A stretch of DNA of 64,000 nt from Methylopumilus sp026399645 (GTDB lineage: Bacteria > Pseudomonadota > Gammaproteobacteria > Burkholderiales > Methylophilaceae): NCBI RefSeq assembly GCF_965184065.1, contig NZ_OZ239098.1; one strand, 5' to 3'. The notes under the pieces were generated by a model. The model was not told the DNA's origin. It searched no databases and saw only the letters and a list, made by a program, of their open reading frames with translations. Within the stretch, counting starts at the first letter, position 1, and each line of letters opens with the position of its first letter. This document shows positions 9,758 through 18,346 of the stretch, piece after piece. Both the position numbers and the translations under genes were made by a program.

Positions 9758-10258
9758 TTGAAGAAATTTTTTTTATCACATAGACAAGCCCATTTATTTG
9801 CCTTTATTGCTGCTTATTTTTTAGTTGCATTAGCAGTCTTCATTCAAAAAAAATTCAACCTCGAACCATGTCCTTTATGTGTAACGCAAAGGATTATTTT
9901 TATGGTGCTGGGGATGCTCTTCTTAATCAATGCATTTATTAAGCCTACTTATTTAATTAAAAAGTTATCTTTAGTCGTTTTATCTATAACTTCAATCACG
10001 GGCATGGTATTTTCATTTAAACACATCTTGATTCAATCAAAAGCGATTAGCGTTCCAAGTGAATGCGGTGTTGATTTAAATTATATGTTTGAAAATTTTC
10101 CATTCTCAAAAGCCTTGAGTTTGCTTTTTAAAGGGACAGGCGACTGCTCACATATTGATTGGACTTTGTTAGGCCTTACGATCCCTGAATTAGCTCTAAT
10201 CGGATTCATATCATTTTTTATCTATACCGTTTTTTTATTTCGGATGAATTTAAAGTAA
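9758..10258 (+). CDS. dsbB: Disulfide bond formation protein B
   Basis: This 166-residue inner-membrane protein reoxidises DsbA and passes electrons to quinone. Four hydrophobic segments are present. The first periplasmic loop carries the redox pair CPLC (Cys38, Cys41) and the second carries Cys103 and Cys130, the complete DsbB set. Translation appears to start at TTG (9758), giving MKKFFLSHRQ; there is no suitable ATG upstream in frame. The last base overlaps the first base of cysM (TAATG), suggesting coupled translation. Confidence 0.93.
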   Translation: MKKFFLSHRQAHLFAFIAAYFLVALAVFIQKKFNLEPCPLCVTQRIIFMVLGMLFLINAFIKPTYLIKKLSLVVLSITSITGMVFSFKHILIQSKAISVPSECGVDLNYMFENFPFSKALSLLFKGTGDCSHIDWTLLGLTIPELALIGFISFFIYTVFLFRMNLK

Positions 10259-11139
10259 TGCAATTAGAAGATTTTATTGGAAATACACCCCTCGTCGCTT
10301 TGCAGCGAATGCACGGTAATTCAAGCGGTGCCATCCACTTAAAGTTGGAAGGGAATAATCCTGCCGGCTCAGTTAAAGACAGGGCTGCATTTTCTATGAT
10401 TCATAACGCTGAATTAAGGGGTGACATTAAACCTGGTGACACACTCATTGAAGCTACATCTGGGAATACAGGTATAGCGCTTGCTATGGTGGCTGCGATG
10501 AAAGGTTACAAAATGATTCTGGTCATGCCAGAAAATCAAACCATTGAAAGACGGCAAACTATGAAAGCATTTGGCGCAGAATTTATTCTGACTTCAAAAG
10601 AAGGCAGTATGGAGCTTGCCAGAGATATCGCCTTAAAAATGCAAAAAGAAGGTAAGGGTTTTGTATTAGATCAATTCAGTAATCCTGACAATCCTAAAGC
10701 GCATTATGAGACTACAGGCCCTGAAATTTGGAAAGACACAAAGGGACGTATCACACACTTTATTGCGAGCATGGGAACCACAGGTACGATTGTAGGTACT
10801 TCGCAATTCTTAAAAGAAAAAAATAAAAATATTCAAATTATTGGTGTGCAGCCAGAAGAGGGTGCTCAGATTCCAGGCATACGTAAATGGCCAGAAGCCT
10901 ATTTGCCAAAAATATACAACGCAAAAAATATTGATCGCATTGAATATGTTTCACAACAACATGCAGAAGAGACTGCGAGACGGCTTGCAAAAGAAGAAGG
11001 TATTTTTTCTGGCGCATCGACAGGTGGCGGACTTTATATCGCACTTCAAATCGCAAAAGCAAATAAAGATGCCCTCATTGTCTCTATTGCTTGTGATCGC
11101 GGTGACCGTTATCTATCCTCTAATTTATTTTTGAGTTAA
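10258..11139 (+). CDS. cysM: Cysteine synthase B
   Basis: This 293-residue PLP enzyme makes cysteine from O-acetylserine and sulfide or thiosulfate. The PLP lysine is in GSVKDRAA (Lys40) and the phosphate-clasping loop is TSGNTG (67-72). The length and the EEGIFSGASTGG segment fit the CysM subfamily. It is coupled to dsbB upstream, and an exonuclease gene starts 4 bp downstream. Confidence 0.94.
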   Translation: MQLEDFIGNTPLVALQRMHGNSSGAIHLKLEGNNPAGSVKDRAAFSMIHNAELRGDIKPGDTLIEATSGNTGIALAMVAAMKGYKMILVMPENQTIERRQTMKAFGAEFILTSKEGSMELARDIALKMQKEGKGFVLDQFSNPDNPKAHYETTGPEIWKDTKGRITHFIASMGTTGTIVGTSQFLKEKNKNIQIIGVQPEEGAQIPGIRKWPEAYLPKIYNAKNIDRIEYVSQQHAEETARRLAKEEGIFSGASTGGGLYIALQIAKANKDALIVSIACDRGDRYLSSNLFLS

Positions 11140-11143
11140 TGCA

Positions 11144-11920
11144 TTGATTCCTATTTTAGTTTTTGATATTGAAACTATTCCTGATATTCAAGGCATTAGA
11201 TCTTTATATACCTTAGATAAAAATTTATCTGATGATGATGTCGTCAATGTAGCTACTTATAAAAGAAGACAAAAAAACGGCTCTGATTTCCTTCAGCACC
11301 ATCTTCAAAAAATCGTAGCTATTTCGTGTGTCCTTCGAGAAAAAGATCAGTTAAAGATTTGGACGCTTGGGGAGGTTGATGATCCTGAAGAGGAAGTCAT
11401 CCAACGTTTTTTTGATGGCATTGATAAATATACACCCACTCTTGTATCTTGGAATGGCTCAGGATTTGATCTCCCAGTATTAAATTATAGGGCGTTAATA
11501 CATGGCATTAACGCATCCAAGTATCTAGACATGGGTGAGATAGATAAAGATTTTAAATGGAATAATTATTTAAGTCGATATCACACACGCCATACGGATT
11601 TAATGGAATTTTTAGCGATGTTTCAAGGTAAAAATAACGCCCCCCTAGATGATATTGCAAAGCTCTGTGGCTTCCCAGGCAAGTTAGGTATGGATGGCGG
11701 TAAAGTTTGGGACACATACAGACAAGGAGACATTCAATCGATTAGAGATTATTGTGAAACTGATGTCGCTAATACTTATCTTGTATATCTTAAATTTCAA
11801 TTGATCAGAGGCCATCTCAACCAAAATGAATATGCATCTGAAATTAATTTGATGAAAAATACAATTCAAGAATACCAAAAAAATTATTGGGATGAATTTC
11901 TGTCCGCATGGAAATCTTAA
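11144..11920 (+). CDS. Predicted 3'-5' exonuclease, PolB-like
   Basis: This 258-residue protein resembles the DEDDy exonuclease domain of family-B polymerases, standing alone. Exo I is FDIETIPD (Asp8, Glu10), a WNGSGFDLPVLNYRAL segment (about 104-119) provides Exo II, and YCETDVANTYLVYLKF (about 205-220) provides Exo III. Stand-alone members are widespread in proteobacteria, and their substrate is not established. The start is TTG at 11144, 4 bp after the cysM stop. It lies in a tight run from dsbB to rlmD. Confidence 0.85.
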   Translation: MIPILVFDIETIPDIQGIRSLYTLDKNLSDDDVVNVATYKRRQKNGSDFLQHHLQKIVAISCVLREKDQLKIWTLGEVDDPEEEVIQRFFDGIDKYTPTLVSWNGSGFDLPVLNYRALIHGINASKYLDMGEIDKDFKWNNYLSRYHTRHTDLMEFLAMFQGKNNAPLDDIAKLCGFPGKLGMDGGKVWDTYRQGDIQSIRDYCETDVANTYLVYLKFQLIRGHLNQNEYASEINLMKNTIQEYQKNYWDEFLSAWKS

Positions 11921-11930
11921 ACATTTCTAA

Positions 11931-13268
11931 ATGCAAGACGATATAAAATCTAAAAAAAAATTATTACTCGCCACAATAGAAAATATTGATCAAGAGGGGC
12001 GAGGTGTTACCCATATTGATGGTAAAGCTATTTTCGTTGAAGGTGCTCTTCAGGGTGAGCTTGTCGAATGCGAGTCTTATGTTAAAAAGCCAAGTTACGA
12101 AATCGCTTTTACAGAAAGAGTTATTCGGCAATCTAATTTAAGAGTGAAGCCTAAATGCGATCACTTTAATCGTTGTGGCGGTTGTTCTATGCAGCATTTT
12201 GAGTTCCAAGCGCAAATTGCAGCTAAGCAAAGGGTATTCGAAAATACACTATCTCGCATTGGTAAAGTTAAAACTGAAACAATACTCACGCCTCTTGCAG
12301 GACCTTCATGGCATTACCGATACAAAGGCCGCTTAAGAGTCAAATTTGTTATTAAGAAAAATAAAGTACTTGTGGGGTTCAATGAAAAAAGAACACATTT
12401 CATTGCTGACATTTCTAGCTGTGAAGTGTTACCTCAAACGCTCTCCGATATCTTGCCTCAACTGCAAGACTTAATCACTCAACTTTCGATTAAAGATCAG
12501 ATTCCTCAAATCGAATTTGCTGCGGATCAAAAGCATTTGGTTTTAGTGTTAAGAATTTTAGATGCATTAAATACAAATGATGAATTACTCTTAAATACAT
12601 TCTCATCTCAACACCCTGTGCAATTTTGGACTCAATCAAAAGGCCCTGATACGATAAAACCTTTATCGAAGAAAGATGACGTTAAACTTTCTTATGCATT
12701 AAAAGAGTTTGGGCTGCAGTTTAGTTTTATGCCGTACGACTTTACGCAAATTAATCCCTTCATTAATCAAGTATTAGTAAGAAGGGCAATGAGTTTATTA
12801 AAGCCTTCAAAAGATGATCGTATTTTCGATTTTTTCTGTGGCTTAGGAAATTTCACATTACCTATAGCCACGAGTGGCGCAAAAGTGATGGGTATCGAAG
12901 GGTCGGCATCGCTTATAGAAAGAGCAAAGCAATGTCGCGATGAAAATCACTTAAATGATTTTGTTGAATATCAATGTATGAATTTATTCGACATTACCAA
13001 AGAATCCTTATTAGAATTAGGTCATGCAAGTAAATGGCTCATTGATCCACCACGGGATGGGGCATTTCAATTAGTGCAGCTTATTGATGACGACATTCAT
13101 CCTTCTATCATTGTTTACGTATCTTGTAATCCAGCAACCCTAGCAAGAGATGCTCAAATATTAGTGCATGAGAAGGGCTACAAATTAGATAAAGCTGGTA
13201 TTGTAAATATGTTTCCACATACTTCACATGTTGAATCTATTGCATTATTTGTAAAGACGGAATCTTAA
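11931..13268 (+). CDS. rlmD: 23S rRNA (uracil(1939)-C5)-methyltransferase
   Basis: This 445-residue SAM enzyme methylates U1939 of 23S rRNA. It has a TRAM domain (about 10-65), then [4Fe-4S] cysteines in CDHFNRCGGC (76, 82, 85) and near residue 164, then the methyltransferase fold with FDFFCGLGNFTLPIA, a WLIDPPRDG motif and the catalytic-cysteine motif SCNPATLARD near residue 400. RlmD is preferred over RlmC because of the TRAM domain and length. It follows the PolB-like exonuclease by 10 bp. Confidence 0.93.
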   Translation: MQDDIKSKKKLLLATIENIDQEGRGVTHIDGKAIFVEGALQGELVECESYVKKPSYEIAFTERVIRQSNLRVKPKCDHFNRCGGCSMQHFEFQAQIAAKQRVFENTLSRIGKVKTETILTPLAGPSWHYRYKGRLRVKFVIKKNKVLVGFNEKRTHFIADISSCEVLPQTLSDILPQLQDLITQLSIKDQIPQIEFAADQKHLVLVLRILDALNTNDELLLNTFSSQHPVQFWTQSKGPDTIKPLSKKDDVKLSYALKEFGLQFSFMPYDFTQINPFINQVLVRRAMSLLKPSKDDRIFDFFCGLGNFTLPIATSGAKVMGIEGSASLIERAKQCRDENHLNDFVEYQCMNLFDITKESLLELGHASKWLIDPPRDGAFQLVQLIDDDIHPSIIVYVSCNPATLARDAQILVHEKGYKLDKAGIVNMFPHTSHVESIALFVKTES

Positions 13269-13281
13269 AAATCATTTAACT

Positions 13282-13764
13282 ATGCATATTAAAATTTCAA
13301 TTGCAGAACAGAAGCTTCATTTATATCGTGATGATAATGTATGGGTAAAATCTTTTGTAATCTCCACTGCAGAAAAAGGGATAGGTCAACATAAAGGAAG
13401 TTTTTGTACGCCTTTAGGTCAACATATTGTTCGTGCAAAAATTGGTCAAGGTGCGCCTCTCAATGCTCAGTTTGCAGCTCGAAGACTGACAGGAAAAATA
13501 TGGCATCCATCGATATCTGCAAACAACTCAAAAGAAGATTGGATTTTAACCCGCATACTTTGGCTCTCAGGTCTCGAGATTGGATTTAATCGCCTTGGAA
13601 ATCAAGATACGATGCAGCGTTTTATCTATATTCATGGGACTAATGATTTAGGCCGCTTAGGTAAGCCTGTATCACATGGATGTATTCGCATGGACAATCA
13701 AGACATCATCGATTTGTTTGATCAAATTAATGCAGGCGATCATGTATTGATCAGTGAAATCTAA
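13282..13764 (+). CDS. L,D-transpeptidase (YkuD domain)
   Basis: This 160-residue protein is essentially one YkuD domain. IHGT with His118 and the active-site motif SHGCIRM with Cys134 are intact. L,D-transpeptidases crosslink peptidoglycan or attach lipoproteins to it. I see no signal peptide: the protein begins MHIKISIAEQKLHLYRDD. Either export uses an unrecognised route or the protein acts in the cytoplasm, as in the LdtA/YafK-like group linked to muropeptide handling. The neighbouring nagZ, a muropeptide recycling gene, is consistent with a wall role. Confidence 0.85.
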   Translation: MHIKISIAEQKLHLYRDDNVWVKSFVISTAEKGIGQHKGSFCTPLGQHIVRAKIGQGAPLNAQFAARRLTGKIWHPSISANNSKEDWILTRILWLSGLEIGFNRLGNQDTMQRFIYIHGTNDLGRLGKPVSHGCIRMDNQDIIDLFDQINAGDHVLISEI

Positions 13765-13765
13765 T

Positions 13766-14464
13766 ATGTATAAAAACCAATACCGATATTACGATCTTGT
13801 CATGGCAGCATTTGTGACAGTATTAATCACATCAAACTTAATTGGACCTGCTAAAATTTCTCAAGTGGAGGTTCCATTTTTTGGCCTTCTTACTTTCGGT
13901 GCTGGTGTTTTATTTTTCCCTATCTCATTTATTTTTGGTGACATCCTCACTGAGGTTTATGGCTATGCTGCTTCAAGAAGAGTGATATGGGCAGGTTTCA
14001 TAGCGCTTGCTTTTGCATCTTTTATGGCTTGGATGATTGTGGCATTGCCACCTGCACCTTATTGGCAGAATCAAGAAGCCTATGAAATTGCATTTGGTTC
14101 AGCTTGGCGAGTTTCTTTAGCAAGTTTGGTTGCTTTTGCTGCAGGCGAATTCGTAAACTCTTTTGTATTAGCAAAAATGAAAATTATGACAAAAGGAAAA
14201 TATTTATGGAGCCGTACGATCGGATCTACCATTGCAGGGGAGGCGATTGATTCTATTTTATTCTATCCATTAGCTTTTTATAATAGCGGCGTGATTCCAA
14301 ATGACAAAATCATCCTAGTCGTGATTGCACAGTTCGTTGCCAAAACGCTGATAGAAATTTTATTTACACCAGGGATTTATAAGATTGTTGCTTTCTTAAA
14401 AAAGAAAGAAAATTTAGATCATTTTGATACACGCACCAATTTCAATCCCTTTGTTTTTAAATAA
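13766..14464 (+). CDS. yhhQ: Queuosine precursor transporter (YhhQ/DUF165)
   Basis: This is a membrane protein of about 232 residues with six hydrophobic segments and the YhhQ/DUF165 hallmarks FPISFIFGDILTEVYGY (about 52-68) and a GxxxGExxDSxxFY segment (GSTIAGEAIDSILFYPLAF). The family imports preQ0/preQ1 for tRNA queuosine modification. I chose ATG 13766, directly after the upstream stop at 13764; a GTG at 13754 would overlap that gene. Confidence 0.9.
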   Translation: MYKNQYRYYDLVMAAFVTVLITSNLIGPAKISQVEVPFFGLLTFGAGVLFFPISFIFGDILTEVYGYAASRRVIWAGFIALAFASFMAWMIVALPPAPYWQNQEAYEIAFGSAWRVSLASLVAFAAGEFVNSFVLAKMKIMTKGKYLWSRTIGSTIAGEAIDSILFYPLAFYNSGVIPNDKIILVVIAQFVAKTLIEILFTPGIYKIVAFLKKKENLDHFDTRTNFNPFVFK

Positions 14465-14485
14465 TATGAACGTTATTCAATCAAA

Positions 14486-15505
14486 ATGAAGATGGGCCCA
14501 TTAATGATTGATGTTGAAGGGTTTGTATTAACCGATGCAGATATTCAAAGAATTTCGCACCCCTTAGTTGGCGGACTTATTTTATTTACAAGAAACTATC
14601 AAGACACGACTCAATTAAAGACATTAACAGATGCTATTAGAAAAATAAGGGGCCATGACTTCTTAATCGCTGTAGATCATGAAGGTGGTCGTGTACAAAG
14701 ATTTAGAGAGGGTTTTACTGCGATCCCTGCTATGAGAAAGTTAGGCGAAATTTGGGATAACGACCCCAAAAAAGCAAATCACTTAGCTTTTTTAATTGGC
14801 CAAATTATTGCGATTGAATTAAGAGTATTTGATATTGATTTTAGTTTTACACCCGTTTTAGATATTGATTACAGCGAAAGTACCGTGATTCGAGATAGAG
14901 CGTTTCATGGCGATATTGAAGCTATTAAAACTTTGGCATCTCACCTTTTGGAAGGTTTAAATGAGGGGGGCATGCATGGCGTTGGAAAACACTTCCCAGG
15001 GCATGGGTATATTAAGGCCGATTCACATCTAAGTATTTCTGAGGATACGAGAACTCTTGGCGAGATTGAGTCTAAAGATATGAGTATTTTTATATCATTA
15101 ATCAAGCATGGCTTAAATGCAGTGATGCCGTCCCACGTTCTATACTCTGCCGCAGATAAAGACCCGGCTGGATTTTCGTATTTTTGGCTACAAAATCAAT
15201 TAAGAGACAAGGCTCATTTTCAAGGCGCTATTTTTAGCGATGATATGAGTATGAAAGGGGCTATGCTTGGCGGTGAAATGAAGGATAGAATTATCAAAGC
15301 GCTCGAGGCTGGCTGTGACATGGTTTTGTTATGTAATAGCCGGCAATTGGTAGATGAAGTTTTACTTCAATTGGACTGGAAGATGTCTTCTGAAAGCATT
15401 GGAAGGCTTCTTACGATGAAAGGCTTTAAAGAGCCTCATATAGCCCTAAAAACATCACAAGAAAAAGGTTTCAAGGATATGACAGCTGAAATTATGGCTA
15501 TGTAA
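14486..15505 (+). CDS. nagZ: Beta-N-acetylhexosaminidase
   Basis: This 339-residue glycoside hydrolase family 3 enzyme cleaves GlcNAc from anhydromuropeptides in the cytoplasm during cell-wall recycling. VDHEGGRVQRF (about 63-73) and the signature GKHFPGHGYIKADSH (about 167-181) carry the NagZ Asp-His catalytic pair, and the nucleophile aspartate lies in FSDDMSMKGA (about 250-259). Length is typical. It follows the queuosine transporter by about 20 bp. Confidence 0.95.
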   Translation: MKMGPLMIDVEGFVLTDADIQRISHPLVGGLILFTRNYQDTTQLKTLTDAIRKIRGHDFLIAVDHEGGRVQRFREGFTAIPAMRKLGEIWDNDPKKANHLAFLIGQIIAIELRVFDIDFSFTPVLDIDYSESTVIRDRAFHGDIEAIKTLASHLLEGLNEGGMHGVGKHFPGHGYIKADSHLSISEDTRTLGEIESKDMSIFISLIKHGLNAVMPSHVLYSAADKDPAGFSYFWLQNQLRDKAHFQGAIFSDDMSMKGAMLGGEMKDRIIKALEAGCDMVLLCNSRQLVDEVLLQLDWKMSSESIGRLLTMKGFKEPHIALKTSQEKGFKDMTAEIMAM

Positions 15506-15522
15506 AAAAATTTAAATGAATA

Positions 15523-15549
15523 TTGAAACTATTTAGTAAGTTATATAAT
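15523..15549 (+). promoter_or_regulatory. Candidate promoter of the Bax-inhibitor-1-type gene
   Basis: A perfect -10 TATAAT (15544-15549) lies 38 bp before the ATG at 15587. A TTGAAA (15523-15528) lies 15 bp upstream of it, a short but possible spacer. The gap from nagZ is long enough for an independent promoter. Confidence 0.45.
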
Positions 15550-15586
15550 CTATGTGATGTATTAAAAACTTTTAAGAGGAAAACAT

Positions 15587-16273
15587 ATGCAAGAAAATAT
15601 AAGAATTGAAAGCCAGTCTCAATCAGTATTAGCGACAAATAAAGTCCTTAGAAATACTTATGCTTTACTTGGTTTATCGCTTATTCCTACCGCAATCGGC
15701 GCATACATAGGCATGAGCATGAATTTCTTATTTGCTCAACAGCATCCTATTATTTTTGCCGTTATGCTTTTAGCAGGTATGTTTGGTTTATTTTTCGCTA
15801 TTCAAGCAAATCGAAATAACAGCTTAGGCGTTGTTTTCTTATTAGCACTCACTTTATTTCTAGGTGTGATGTTAGGTCCGATTCTTCAAGTCGCTTTCAG
15901 TTTAAGTAACGGCGCTCAAATCGTGGGTCTAGCAGCAGGCGGCACAGCTGCCATATTTTTAATCTTAGCTACGATCGCTACTACGACTAAAAAAGATTTT
16001 AGTTTTATGGGAAAATTTTTGATGATTGGTATCATTCTTCTCATCTTAGCTTCGCTTGCTAATTTATTTTTCCAAATACCTGCGATGGCTTTAGCATTGT
16101 CTGGTGTTGCAGTTTTATTATTCTCTGGCTTCATTCTTTATGACGTAAGCCGTATTGTGAATGGTGGAGAAACGAACTACATCATGGCAACGTTAGCGCT
16201 TTATATGAACATCTATAACTTATTTGTAAATCTACTCCAGTTATTGATGGCTCTCTTAGGCAATAGAGACTAA
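15587..16273 (+). CDS. Bax inhibitor-1/YccA family membrane protein
   Basis: This 228-residue protein has about seven hydrophobic segments and the BI-1/YccA pattern, including the conserved C-terminal LYDVSRIVNGGETNYIMATLALYMNIYNLFVNLLQ region with acidic residues implicated in ion conductance in relatives. In E. coli YccA is an inner-membrane substrate and modulator of FtsH. A good Shine-Dalgarno (AAGAGGA) precedes the ATG. It stands alone between its own promoter and the bidirectional terminator at 16287-16318. Confidence 0.92.
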   Translation: MQENIRIESQSQSVLATNKVLRNTYALLGLSLIPTAIGAYIGMSMNFLFAQQHPIIFAVMLLAGMFGLFFAIQANRNNSLGVVFLLALTLFLGVMLGPILQVAFSLSNGAQIVGLAAGGTAAIFLILATIATTTKKDFSFMGKFLMIGIILLILASLANLFFQIPAMALALSGVAVLLFSGFILYDVSRIVNGGETNYIMATLALYMNIYNLFVNLLQLLMALLGNRD

Positions 16274-16286
16274 GTTAATTTAGTTT

Positions 16287-16318
16287 AAAAAAAAGCCGTA
16301 GTTTTCTACGGCTTTTTT
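16287..16318. terminator. Bidirectional intrinsic terminator
   Basis: A perfect GCCGTAG/CTACGGC stem with a TTTT loop (16295-16312) is flanked by eight A on the left and six T on the right. It can therefore end both the BI-1 gene (plus) and tadA (minus), which converge here. Confidence 0.92.
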
Positions 16319-16767
16319 CTTTTCGAAAGAAAGAAATCTTTTAGTATTTGGCTGCATTCCTCTTCTAAGACGCCCTGCATAGCTTCTGCATGATGGTTAA
16401 TTTCTTTGATACCAATGAGATCAACCATGCCTCCACAAGCACCCGTCTTGGGGTCCGTAGCGCCATAGATTACTTTCCCAATACGCGCGTGTTGAATAGC
16501 ACCTACACACATAGCACATGGCTCAAGAGTCACATAAATCGAGCAGTCTTTTAATCTATAATTTTTGAGGAATTTAGCTGCTTCTCTTATGGCATTAATC
16601 TCAGCATGTGAAGTGGGGTCATGGTCGCTAATTGATGTATTCATCCCCTTACCTATAACTTCACCATTCCGAACAATGACGGCACCTACAGGTACTTCAT
16701 CTTTTAATTCAGCTTTTTTTGCCAGCTCTAAAGCAAGCCTCATAAACTTAAGATCTTCATCATTCAT
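16306..16767 (-). CDS. tadA: tRNA-specific adenosine-34 deaminase
   Basis: This 153-residue zinc deaminase converts A34 of tRNA-Arg(ACG) to inosine. HAE (54-56) and PCAMC (83-87) supply the zinc ligands and the catalytic glutamate. The tail ends inside the terminator stem. A PsiE-like gene ends just upstream on the same strand. Confidence 0.95.
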   Translation of the reverse strand: MNDEDLKFMRLALELAKKAELKDEVPVGAVIVRNGEVIGKGMNTSISDHDPTSHAEINAIREAAKFLKNYRLKDCSIYVTLEPCAMCVGAIQHARIGKVIYGATDPKTGACGGMVDLIGIKEINHHAEAMQGVLEEECSQILKDFFLSKRKKP

Positions 16768-16775
16768 GAAGTAGT

Positions 16776-17246
16776 TTATTTTCTCTTAAGGTCGGGGATT
16801 GTTTTTCTAAAACGAATGACGAGGATATAAAGAACACCAATTAGAAATGCACCTCCTACCCAAATGCCAACTTCTTCAAAGGTTGGCTTTGCGTCCTGAA
16901 CTGGAAGCACGATCAGCTTTCTAAGAAAAAGCACCATCACAACCTCAATAAAAGTTTCAACTTCCAATTTACTTCCATTGAGATAGCGCATTTCAGCTGA
17001 AATAAGGGCCGATATCGACCAAAGCAACATTAGTGTGCCAAGCGCATGAATAAAGCCATGAATGAGATTGTTGGCATGGGCTGCGGTACTGATTTCAACG
17101 AAGAAAAGCCAAGTAAACATGATGATAGATGTCGCCAAAGCTAAACCAATCACAATATGAGCAAAACCATTTAAATACAGCATAGCTTTGATAGCAAATC
17201 GATTTATGCCTTTAAATTCGGACGGAAGTTCAGTTTGAACCATCAT
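16776..17246 (-). CDS. Phosphate-starvation-inducible PsiE-like membrane protein
   Basis: This 156-residue protein has four hydrophobic segments (about 22-48, 60-85, 100-115, 128-148) and the PsiE-family pattern: a loop with EMRYLNGSKLEVETFIEVVMVLFLRKLIV. The function of PsiE proteins is unknown. The call rests on topology and this conserved loop, not on experiment. It is divergent from the nitroreductase, with 82 bp between start codons. Confidence 0.7.
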   Translation of the reverse strand: MMVQTELPSEFKGINRFAIKAMLYLNGFAHIVIGLALATSIIMFTWLFFVEISTAAHANNLIHGFIHALGTLMLLWSISALISAEMRYLNGSKLEVETFIEVVMVLFLRKLIVLPVQDAKPTFEEVGIWVGGAFLIGVLYILVIRFRKTIPDLKRK

Positions 17247-17328
17247 GGAATCCTTGTTAATTAAATTTGAAGGAAGTGAAAACTATCTTTATTATAGAGA
17301 TAACTTTAAATATAAAGATAGTGTCCCA

Positions 17329-17925
17329 ATGAAAAAACCAGCGATTACCGAACAGCCCATCCATGCCGTTTTGGCAGATAGATGGAGTTCAAGAGCTTAC
17401 GATCCGACCCAGTTTGTTTCTCAAGAATTACTTTTATCCCTAATGGAAGCCGCTAGATGGAGCCCTTCATGCATGGGAGATCAGCCGTGGCAATTTATCG
17501 TATTTAATAAGAAAGATGCAACGCCCTGGACGCAGGCACTTAATTGTTTGTCTATGGGGAATCAAAATTGGGCTATGGATGCATCTATTTTAATTTTGGC
17601 TTGCGCTCATCAAAACTTTTCGAACAATGAGAAAACTAACCGATGGGGCCAGTACGATACAGGCGCATCTTCTGAAAATATCTGTCTTCAAGCCACAAGC
17701 TTGGGGATGGTGGCTCATCAAATGGGTGGATTTGATGTTGAAAAAACGAGACAATTATTTCAAATTCCAAGCCAATATGATTTAATGTCTTTTATTGCGA
17801 TTGGTTATCCACTCGCTATAGAGAAAGTAAATGCTGAAGCATTAGCTAAAGAAAAAGAAGCTAGAAAGCGTAAACCCTTAAGAGAGATTTTTTATACCAA
17901 TCAATGGGGCGAGCAGTCGTTATAG
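17329..17925 (+). CDS. Nitroreductase-family flavoprotein
   Basis: With the ATG at 17329 this is a 198-residue nitroreductase-fold protein that should bind FMN and use NAD(P)H. DRWSSRAYDP near the N-terminus and EAARWSPSCMGDQPWQFIVF (about 40-59) form the FMN-contact region, and the C-terminal IAIGYP motif is present. An upstream frame extension to 17245 reaches into the divergent gene and is unlikely to be translated. The substrate is unknown. Confidence 0.88.
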   Translation: MKKPAITEQPIHAVLADRWSSRAYDPTQFVSQELLLSLMEAARWSPSCMGDQPWQFIVFNKKDATPWTQALNCLSMGNQNWAMDASILILACAHQNFSNNEKTNRWGQYDTGASSENICLQATSLGMVAHQMGGFDVEKTRQLFQIPSQYDLMSFIAIGYPLAIEKVNAEALAKEKEARKRKPLREIFYTNQWGEQSL

Positions 17926-17956
17926 TTTTTTCAATCGAATATAACTAGGATACTAG

Positions 17957-18346
17957 ATGGCAACAGTAAAACTTACAAAAAAGAACTTTAAAAAAACAAT
18001 CGAAGATAATGATTTTGTTATTGTTGATTTTTGGGCGCCATGGTGTGAACCTTGTATTGAATTCACGCCGATATTTGAAGCAGCTTCAGAAAAGAATAAA
18101 GATATTTTATTTGGGATGGTCGATATAGAAGCAGATACAGAAATTGGTGAATATTTCCAAGTTGAAAAAATACCAGGCCTTCTTATTATTAGAGAGCAAG
18201 CAGGTATTCATACTCAAATCGGTCAAATTGGTGCCTCGGCGCTTGATGAAATTATCAAGTGGGCAAGAGAACACGATATGTCAACTGTCAGAGATTATTA
18301 TGAAAGAGAAGCTAAAGGCGAAATTAAGGTTGCCCAAGAAAAGTAG
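17957..18346 (+). CDS. Thioredoxin-family protein
   Basis: This 129-residue protein with a thioredoxin fold has the active site WAPWCEPC (Cys30, Cys33), where classical thioredoxin has CGPC, and the cis-proline in KIPGLLI (about 75). There is no signal peptide, so it is cytoplasmic. The C-terminus extends about 20 residues past a standard thioredoxin with a charged tail. The glutamate in CEPC should alter the redox potential. The last 23 bp overlap the 3' end of convergent nlpD. Confidence 0.87.
   Translation: MATVKLTKKNFKKTIEDNDFVIVDFWAPWCEPCIEFTPIFEAASEKNKDILFGMVDIEADTEIGEYFQVEKIPGLLIIREQAGIHTQIGQIGASALDEIIKWAREHDMSTVRDYYEREAKGEIKVAQEK

Noticed and set aside
10841..11134. Alternate plus-strand frame of 97 codons inside cysM
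   Set aside because: It overlaps the conserved C-terminal third of cysM in another frame and has no independent support.
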